From Gammaproteobacteria bacterium (GTDB taxonomy: Bacteria; Pseudomonadota; Gammaproteobacteria; SZUA-152), in the NCBI GenBank assembly GCA_024276955.1, contig JAJRWE010000039.1, forward strand, positions 1-39,141: 39,141 nucleotides of DNA, written 5' to 3'. Below the pieces are notes generated by a model. The model worked only from the letters and a program-made list of their open reading frames with translations. It was not told the origin of the DNA and made no database searches. The position numbers and the translations under genes were made by a program. This document shows positions 11,255 through 19,613 of the stretch, piece by piece. The first letter of the stretch is position 1. Every line of letters starts with the position of its first letter.

Positions 11255-11326
11255 TGTAGGAGCGGACCCGTGGGCCGCGATGTAAAGGGTGGGAAAACCA
11301 TCGCGGCCCAAGGGTCCGCTCCTACA
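11255..11326. repeat. Dispersed palindrome, TGTAGGAGCGGACCC family
   Basis: TGTAGGAGCGGACCCGTGGG... and its inverted partner ...AAGGGTCCGCTCCTACA form a hairpin about 72 bases long between the hydB and cupredoxin-like genes. The right end is 15 bases after the stop (minus-strand sense) of the cupredoxin gene and may terminate its transcript. Related copies: 38242-38309, more distantly 22401-22471, and a half copy near 6036-6058. Confidence 0.8.
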
Positions 11327-11341
11327 GCGAATGTCAGTGAT

Positions 11342-12076
11342 TTATTTTGGCTTGAAGACGAAGTCGATATGGGTCGTACCGCCGGCCTCGATCGTCACCG
11401 TGGCCTTTTTCTCGCCCAGGGTTCCGTGCCAGGCGCGGATCTTGTAGCTGCCGGGGGGGACGTCGTCGATGTTGAAGCTGCCGTCTTCGCCGACCACGGC
11501 GAAGTAGGGGTTCTTGGCGACGAAGGTGAAGCTGTGCATGAAGTCGTGGGCGTCGCACTCGACCTTCATGGCGGTGCCGCGCTTCAGCGTGACCCGCTTA
11601 CGGAGGGTTTTCAGGTCTCCCGGCTGGCTGATGTTGAATACGGTCTTTTTGGCCCGACCAATGATTTCATAGGTATGAATGTTGTGCAGCACCGGATCGG
11701 AATTCCTTATCGTGAGCTGGTCGCCGTCTTTCATTACGCCGAGGAAGGGCTTGAAGGCGCATTGCTCCTGATTGAGTTCGGCGTTGGTGATGTCGGCGGG
11801 AAAGTCCTTGCCGGACTTGATCTTGTACAGATAGACCACGGCGTCGGTGAGGGCGCCGTTGTTGACGCGCACGAAGTCGATGCTGCGCGTGCCGCTGCCG
11901 CAGGTGTCGGCGTCCTTGGCGACGATAAACTGCCTGGGGGCTGGGTCTGCGCCCTGGAAGGTGATCTTTCCGCTGATGCGCCCGCCGTTGTCGACGGGTA
12001 CTACCTGGTAGGCAAGGGCGGTGACTGGCTGGAGGCTGGCAACACACAGTGAGAGGATGGGCAGTATGCTTTTCAT
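11342..12076 (-). CDS. Secreted cupredoxin-like / carboxypeptidase-regulatory-like domain protein
   Basis: A 244-residue exported protein with an N-terminal signal peptide (cleavage expected near ALAYQ, residues 21-24). Homologues are often labelled methylamine utilisation protein or carboxypeptidase regulatory-like domain protein; neither name gives a function. Residues 110-185 look cupredoxin-like: DQLTIRNSDPVLHNIHTY with His131 and His134, then VECDAHDFMH with Cys174, His177 and Met180, an arrangement that could form a type-1-like copper site. A C-terminal beta-sandwich (EDGSFNIDDVPPGSYKIRAW) follows. The ATG has AAGGA seven bases upstream. It is divergent from the triheme cytochrome gene and may share control with it; a periplasmic electron-carrier or copper-binding role is inference. 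Confidence 0.75.
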   Translation of the reverse strand: MKSILPILSLCVASLQPVTALAYQVVPVDNGGRISGKITFQGADPAPRQFIVAKDADTCGSGTRSIDFVRVNNGALTDAVVYLYKIKSGKDFPADITNAELNQEQCAFKPFLGVMKDGDQLTIRNSDPVLHNIHTYEIIGRAKKTVFNISQPGDLKTLRKRVTLKRGTAMKVECDAHDFMHSFTFVAKNPYFAVVGEDGSFNIDDVPPGSYKIRAWHGTLGEKKATVTIEAGGTTHIDFVFKPK

Positions 12077-12309
12077 GAGGGTTCCTTGTGGTCTCTGCTT
12101 TGCCGTTTGATGAGGCGGTTATTGAACAGCGTGCTCATGGTTTGCGCAAGTCCTTGAATTCTTCGCTTCGGCTGGGCCGGGGGTGCTGGTAAAATGCCTG
12201 GTTAAGCCGCAGTTTAGCCGGGGCGAGTATAGTCGGCGGCCATGTGATGGAATATCCCGGCAGAAAACTGGAACAACTCTATGAAGCAACAAGTGGAGCA
12301 AGCAAGCGT

Positions 12310-14484
12310 ATGACAGGGCTGAAGATCCCGGCCGCCCCGCGTTGGGCCATTCTGATTGTTATCTCCGTGCTGGCAGGTTACGCCAGTTATGAAATGGCCG
12401 GACCTTCCGTGACGGTGCCGGAGGTGGCGATGAGCCAGGTGTATCCCGCCTCGTCCGGCGCCCTGAACATCCTCGGCCGCTCCTTCAGTCTTTCGCCGGA
12501 GGACAATCCCCTGCGCAACGAGGCGCTGGCCTCGATGGCCACGGACCGGGCGAAGGGCTGGACCCTTTACAACGAGATCGTCGAGGCCGGACGCGCCCGC
12601 TATTACCACGGCTGCTTCACCTGCCACGGTGACTGGCTGGATGGCACGCTGCCGGCACAGGCCGACGGCACCCCTGAATCCGCCGCGCCGAACCCCCTGC
12701 AGGCGGCCTTCGCCCTGTGGCGTATCAATATCAACGCCTCGCCACAGGATAAGGTCGCTGGGGCGCAAGCCCCGGCCACACCCATCGCGCACAAACGCCT
12801 GGACGAAACAAAAGTCTGGCAGATCATTACCTTTCTCACCGACTCGGCAGGCCAGACACCACCGGACATGCCCGGAATGGCCGACACGAAGCCGACCCTG
12901 ATGGGCATGGCCCTCTATCAGCACCGCTGTGCCGTCTGCCATGGAAAAACGGGAACCAACGACGGCCCTGCATCGACACGCATGTACCCTCAGCCGCGTG
13001 ATTTCAGCCTGGCCTTGTTCAAATACAAAACCTCGCCGGGAACCGATCTGCCGCGCGACAGCGACCTGTTCCACACCATCAAACGCGGCCTGACCAAATC
13101 CGGCATGCCTGCCTGGGGTGGTCTTCTCAGTGATGCACAGATCAACAGCCTGATCCCGGTCATCAAGGGTTTCGACATTACTGCCGCCTGGGCACCGGAG
13201 GAGGCCGACGATGCCGATTTTGATGAGCAGGGTCATTATCTGAAAACGAACTTCCGGCGGATCACCGAGGTTGAGCCCGTCGTCGGGCAGATACCCTACA
13301 GTGACAGCTCCATCGCCCGCGGCAAGGTCGTCTACGAGAAGATCTGCATCAAGTGCCATGGCGCCGAGGGGCGCGGCCACATCACCTCCGGCAAGAGCCG
13401 GCTGGAAGATGACTGGGACAACCGCATCTGGCCGCGAGACCTCACCAAGCCCTGGACCTGGCGCGTGACCCAGGCCGACGGCCCCGAGCCGCAGAGCCGC
13501 GAGCAGACCATTCGCAACATCTACACGCGCCTTTCCATCGGCCTGCCGGGCACCCCCATGCCGGCCCATCGTGCCGCCGAGCCGTTCAATCGCGACCCCT
13601 TAAGCCTCGAAGAGCGCTGGCACGCGGCCAACTTCGTCTACAGCCTGCGAGAGAAGAGTGTGCCGCCCGCCGGCAGGCCGTTGGTGCAGGCCCTGCGCGT
13701 CACCGGCCCGTTGCCCGAAGGCCTCGACGACGACGCCTGGGAGGACGCCCCGGCCGTGACCCTGCGGCTGTCGCCCAGCATCGTCAAGCAGGAACACCTG
13801 ACCACGCCGCTCAACGACGCCGTGACGGTGCGAGTGCTGTACGACGACAAGGACATTGCCTTCCTGCTGGAGGTCAACGACCGCACCGACAGCCGCCCCG
13901 GTGAAAAGGTGTCGATGCGGATGCAGGATCGACGCTACCGCCTAAACCCGGACGCCCTGGCTATCCGCTTCCCGCGCGTAGATGTGGTCGAGCCGGGGCC
14001 GCAAGTGCGCACGCCTCGCTACCTGCATGGCAATGAAACCAAGCCGACCACCTTGTGGTACTGGAACGCCGGCAGCCTCGAGCCGCCGCAGCCCGCCAGC
14101 CAGCTGCTGCTGGATGCCATTGGACCGGCTCAGAAACTCACCCTGCGCAAGAATGATCAATCCCTCAGCGCCCACGGCCAGTGGCAACGGGGCCGCTGGC
14201 GCGTGCTGATGAAGCACCCGCGCGCGGCAAACAACGGCCGCGATGTTAGTTTCAATGAAGGTTTGCTGATCCCCGTCTCCTTCGCCAACTGGGACGGCAG
14301 CAACGGCGAGGCCCTCTACCGCAACACCCGCACACCCTGGTACTGGCTGGTGCTGTCAACGCCGTCCGAGGGCGAACAGGGGCTGGCGCTGCCCATTGGC
14401 GTCAGCATCGGTGTGTTGCTGCTGGGCTTTTTGCTGATCAGAGGGCAACGGACGGACAGAGGCGCGGCCACCGATGATGCGTGA
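12310..14484 (+). CDS. Membrane-anchored triheme cytochrome c with ethylbenzene-dehydrogenase-like domain
   Basis: A protein of about 724 residues. An N-terminal hydrophobic segment (WAILIVISVLAGYASY) anchors it with the bulk in the periplasm. Three CxxCH haem c motifs follow: CFTCH (about 102), CAVCH (about 207) and CIKCH (about 346), each within a class I cytochrome-like domain. Residues roughly 450-680 resemble the haem-b-binding gamma subunit of ethylbenzene dehydrogenase and its relatives (DAVTVRVLYDDKDIAFLLEVND, then RMQDRRYRLNPDALAIRFP). A second hydrophobic segment (PIGVSIGVLLLGFLLI) and a short cytoplasmic tail end the protein. No molybdenum catalytic subunit is nearby. The ATG at 12310 is preferred because it starts at the anchor and has GGAG upstream; GTG/ATG at 12244/12247 would add about 21 residues. 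It overlaps the SCO1-like gene by 11 bases. Confidence 0.82.
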   Translation: MTGLKIPAAPRWAILIVISVLAGYASYEMAGPSVTVPEVAMSQVYPASSGALNILGRSFSLSPEDNPLRNEALASMATDRAKGWTLYNEIVEAGRARYYHGCFTCHGDWLDGTLPAQADGTPESAAPNPLQAAFALWRININASPQDKVAGAQAPATPIAHKRLDETKVWQIITFLTDSAGQTPPDMPGMADTKPTLMGMALYQHRCAVCHGKTGTNDGPASTRMYPQPRDFSLALFKYKTSPGTDLPRDSDLFHTIKRGLTKSGMPAWGGLLSDAQINSLIPVIKGFDITAAWAPEEADDADFDEQGHYLKTNFRRITEVEPVVGQIPYSDSSIARGKVVYEKICIKCHGAEGRGHITSGKSRLEDDWDNRIWPRDLTKPWTWRVTQADGPEPQSREQTIRNIYTRLSIGLPGTPMPAHRAAEPFNRDPLSLEERWHAANFVYSLREKSVPPAGRPLVQALRVTGPLPEGLDDDAWEDAPAVTLRLSPSIVKQEHLTTPLNDAVTVRVLYDDKDIAFLLEVNDRTDSRPGEKVSMRMQDRRYRLNPDALAIRFPRVDVVEPGPQVRTPRYLHGNETKPTTLWYWNAGSLEPPQPASQLLLDAIGPAQKLTLRKNDQSLSAHGQWQRGRWRVLMKHPRAANNGRDVSFNEGLLIPVSFANWDGSNGEALYRNTRTPWYWLVLSTPSEGEQGLALPIGVSIGVLLLGFLLIRGQRTDRGAATDDA

Positions 14485-15142
14485 TGCCCTGCGTATCGCC
14501 TGGTTTCTTCTGCCGCTGGCATTTTTTCTCTCCACCCTCGCCCTGGCGGGAGAAAGCGGGGAAGCGGCCACGCAGCCATCGCCGGCCCCGCAAGGAAACG
14601 CCGCCGAAAGCCTGGCGCAGGAATCCGGGGAGGAGCCACCTCCCGGCGGCGACTTCACCCTGCAGTCCAGCACCGGCCCCGTTTCTCTCCATAACCTGCG
14701 CGGCAAGGCCGTCTTGTTGTACTTCGGCTATGCCTCCTGCCCGGACGTCTGCCCGCTGGATCTGCGCACCATGGCCGATGCGCTGGAAGACATGAGCGAG
14801 GAAACCCGCGCCCGTGTGCAGGGCATTTTCGTTAGCGTCGACCCGCAGCGGGATACGCCGGAAAGCCTGGCGGAATACGCCGACTTCCTGCACCCCAGCA
14901 TCCTCGGCCTCACCGCAGACGAAAAGACCCTCCGCGAGATGGCGACGCGCTACGGCGTGCAGTATTACCGCGTCGAACCCAAGGGCTCCGATCTGCCCTA
15001 TGCCGTCAACCATTCCGCCGCCACCTACCTCATTGATCCCGAGGGCACGCTGCGCTTCATCTTCCCCCACAATACGCCAGCCAGTGTGCTGCTGGAGGCG
15101 AGCGAATACATCCTGGCCCAGTTTCCGAAGGTCGTAGAGTAG
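14474..15142 (+). CDS. SCO1/SenC family copper-binding thioredoxin-fold protein
   Basis: A 222-residue exported protein (signal segment WFLLPLAFFLSTLALAG) with a thioredoxin fold. The copper ligands of the SCO family are present: CPDVCP (Cys89 and Cys93 in YFGYASCPDVCPLDL) and the distal histidine in VNHSA (about 180). SCO proteins deliver copper to, or reduce the thiols of, the CuA site of haem-copper oxidases and some other copper enzymes. No oxidase is in view, so its client may be the nearby cupredoxin-like protein or an enzyme encoded elsewhere. The 11-base overlap with the triheme cytochrome gene indicates coupled translation. Start is either of two adjacent ATGs. A low-complexity linker of about 35 residues separates signal and domain. 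Confidence 0.92.
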   Translation: MMRDALRIAWFLLPLAFFLSTLALAGESGEAATQPSPAPQGNAAESLAQESGEEPPPGGDFTLQSSTGPVSLHNLRGKAVLLYFGYASCPDVCPLDLRTMADALEDMSEETRARVQGIFVSVDPQRDTPESLAEYADFLHPSILGLTADEKTLREMATRYGVQYYRVEPKGSDLPYAVNHSAATYLIDPEGTLRFIFPHNTPASVLLEASEYILAQFPKVVE

Positions 15143-15187
15143 TAGAAAAGGATTTGCCACAGGGGCGCGGAGGAGGGCGTAGATAAG

Positions 15188-15270
15188 GTAGGTTGGGCAA
15201 AGCGTAGCGTGCCCAACATCTCCATGCATCCCGTTGGGCACGTCGCTTCGCTCCTTTGCCAAACCTACGC
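15188..15270. repeat. Dispersed palindrome, GTAGGTTGGGCA family (copy 1)
   Basis: Starts GTAGGTTGGGCAAAGCGTAG and ends CCTTTGCCAAACCTACGC, with internal TTGGGCA/TGCCCAA palindromes. The first 73 or so bases match copy 2 at 26096-26168 with only about four differences by eye. It lies in the 833-base gene-free stretch 15143-15975, which also holds the REP pair and transposase remnant listed next; 15731-15975 shows nothing I can name. Confidence 0.85.
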
Positions 15271-15327
15271 ACTGTGGGGCACGAGCCGCATCATGGCGAA
15301 GCGTCCCACACGAGCGACGTGTTAGCA

Positions 15328-15358
15328 CGTAGGATGCGGTGAGCTTGCGAACCGCATC
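15328..15358 (+). repeat. REP-like element, left inverted copy
   Basis: A 31-base element beginning CGTAGGATGCGGTGAGCTTG. The reverse complement of 15700-15730 matches it at 29 of 31 positions. The two copies face each other across the tyrosine transposase remnant, the layout expected of REP elements around their RAYT gene. Confidence 0.8.
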
Positions 15359-15374
15359 AATCGCGTCATCGCTT

Positions 15375-15397
15375 GTCACACCGCTCTGCGGTGTGAC
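15375..15397. repeat. Perfect short hairpin GTCACACCGC-TCT-GCGGTGTGAC
   Basis: A perfect 10-bp stem with a 3-base loop. It belongs to the same family as the hairpins behind nifJ (5868-5955). Confidence 0.6.
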
Positions 15398-15539
15398 ACA
15401 TCCCCAGGCGCTCTGCGCCGGGAAAAGCCAGGACCCGGGGTTATCACTGCCGGTGCATGAATTCATGCAATGACCGGGTTTTCTCGCGCCCGGCAGACAA
15501 CAGAGAGTTTGTGGTGCGAAGCGCCATGAGAGGATCTTG

Positions 15540-15661
15540 TGAATTGCCTGGCGCAGTGATTCGATGTTCTCCACCAGCAACCGATTGCCACGACGTTCGG
15601 TGCAATTGACCGTGAAAAAATAGGTCGCCCCTTCGGTTCTTGCGCGGCGGTATTCGGTCAT
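15540..15661 (-). pseudogene. REP-associated tyrosine transposase (RAYT) remnant, N-terminal part
   Basis: From the ATG at 15661 the minus strand reads MTEYRRARTEGATYFFTV, then TERRGNRLLVENIESLRQAI. This closely resembles the N-terminus of Y1/RAYT transposases, the single-strand HUH-type enzymes thought to move REP elements. After about 40 codons family similarity stops and the frame runs on through unrelated sequence into the antisense of the SCO1 gene. The HUH and tyrosine catalytic motifs are absent, so this is a dead fragment. It is bracketed by inverted REP-like copies. The long 407-residue ORF in the track is not a real protein beyond this part. Confidence 0.75.
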
Positions 15662-15699
15662 GTTTTTCGGATGGCGGGGGGGCGGTGTGATTCTCGATC

Positions 15700-15730
15700 G
15701 ATGTGGTTCGCAGGCTCACCGCATCCTACG
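15700..15730 (-). repeat. REP-like element, right inverted copy
   Basis: The plus strand reads GATGTGGTTCGCAGGCTCAC and continues CGCATCCTACG, the reverse complement of 15328-15358 with two mismatches. It lies about 40 bases upstream of the RAYT remnant start. Confidence 0.8.
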
Positions 15731-15975
15731 GGCTGCTCGTGTTTCACGTCCGTCTGACACACTTTTATCTCCTTGCCGCCCAACACAATCCCACCCCAAA
15801 AGTGTCCTGTTATAACAGGATACTTCCGTATGCGTTCCCTGTTTCCGTGATACCGCCTCTGTCCGGCCTTTCTTGCCCACGGCTACATGGCGCGCAGGTT
15901 AGGCTGTGCGATAGCGCTGCCCAATCCCCATGGCTGAAAATGGTGGGGTTTGTTTCCCTCCCCCCAACTTGCGAA

Positions 15976-16890
15976 TTATTGCGCAGCTGTGTCTTCGACT
16001 TCTTCCGCCTGGGGCAGCTTGACCGGGGTGATCAGCACCACCAGGCCTAACAGCGGATGGTCAAGGTAGTGCATGACCTTTGATCGCATGCGCCGGGATT
16101 CCTGCATGCGAAAACCGCGGATGGCCTGCCACTCTTCCAGACGGTAGGCCGGACCCTGGGGTTCGTAGAGGGTGGGGTAGGGGCGGTCGTACCAGAGGTC
16201 GAAGTCCGGCACGGGTATCGCGGCCTGTTGGGTGACGGGGAGGCGGTAGATCAGGTCCGTGGCCAGGTGCAGATAGCGGGCAACGCTCAGTTTGACGGTG
16301 CCGATGAGTTTCGGGTTGGGCGGGCCGGCATGCGTGTCCGCCTCGGACAGGGGGCGTCCGTCGATGATCAGTGGCTTTGTCATGTCGTCATACAGCAACA
16401 CCGGACGCGCTTGCGCGCGCCCATAGGTCGGCTGACGCCAGGCCACATGCAGCAGGGGCTCGAAGCGTGAGGAGCGGCGCAGGCGCCGGGCGGTTTTCTG
16501 CAATTGCCACTCGGATTCATCCAGCATCCGGAACGCGACCGGGGTCTGCCGGGCATCGCCGGCGGGGGCGTCCGTGGCGGAAGAGTCCATGACCATTTCA
16601 CCGATCACATCATCTGTTGTTTCAGGGGGGGGCTCTTGCGGCAACTGCAATTCCACCAGCTCTTCCAGCGGTAGATCGACGCCGATGATCTCCGGCCATT
16701 GCTCGGCATCCAGCGCCTGCCGGTTGTTGTGGGCAAACAGGATCAGCTCCACCTCGTACCAGCGGCCGCCGTCCTCGTCTTCATTGTCGGCGGCCGTGGC
16801 CATGGTGCAGAAAATGGCCATCAGCAGCCCCGCGAGCCAGCGGTTCTTGATAGACTGTGCGTTTGTCTGTGATGAAGTTGTCTTCGGCAT
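15976..16890 (-). CDS. csiV: CsiV family periplasmic peptidoglycan-associated protein
   Basis: A 304-residue exported protein with a basic N-terminus and signal segment (WLAGLLMAIFCTMATAA). The start of the mature part, RWYEVELILFAHN, and the later block VARYLHLATDLIYR with FRMQESRRMRSKVMHYLDHPLLGLVVLITP are hallmarks of the CsiV family. CsiV was described in Vibrio cholerae as a periplasmic partner of LpoA needed for PBP1a activity, so a role in cell-wall synthesis is expected. The middle (residues 75-130) is acidic and variable. It is divergent from def with a 29-base gap, so the two promoters must overlap each other's 5' ends. Stop and start are clear. Confidence 0.85.
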   Translation of the reverse strand: MPKTTSSQTNAQSIKNRWLAGLLMAIFCTMATAADNEDEDGGRWYEVELILFAHNNRQALDAEQWPEIIGVDLPLEELVELQLPQEPPPETTDDVIGEMVMDSSATDAPAGDARQTPVAFRMLDESEWQLQKTARRLRRSSRFEPLLHVAWRQPTYGRAQARPVLLYDDMTKPLIIDGRPLSEADTHAGPPNPKLIGTVKLSVARYLHLATDLIYRLPVTQQAAIPVPDFDLWYDRPYPTLYEPQGPAYRLEEWQAIRGFRMQESRRMRSKVMHYLDHPLLGLVVLITPVKLPQAEEVEDTAAQ

Positions 16891-16919
16891 TTATCCGTAG
16901 TTATCCAAGGAAGCTGTTT

Positions 16920-19504
<2,585 letters not shown>

Positions 19505-19613
19505 CAGGGATGAGCGCGATGATGCGATGCTATGAGAATAATCGGTGTGAGGGATATCTGCCTGTACAGCTCGCAGTGTGGCGGTTTCTGCTGCTGAAAA
19601 CAAAGGAATACCC

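Noticed and set aside
12119-12301. Minus-strand ORF of 60 aa in the divergent promoter region
   Set aside because: No family resemblance, no ribosome-binding site, and it overlaps the likely promoters and start of the cytochrome gene.
14438-15661. Full 407-aa minus-strand ORF
   Set aside because: Only the first about 40 codons resemble a protein (RAYT); the rest is repeats and the antisense of the SCO1 gene.
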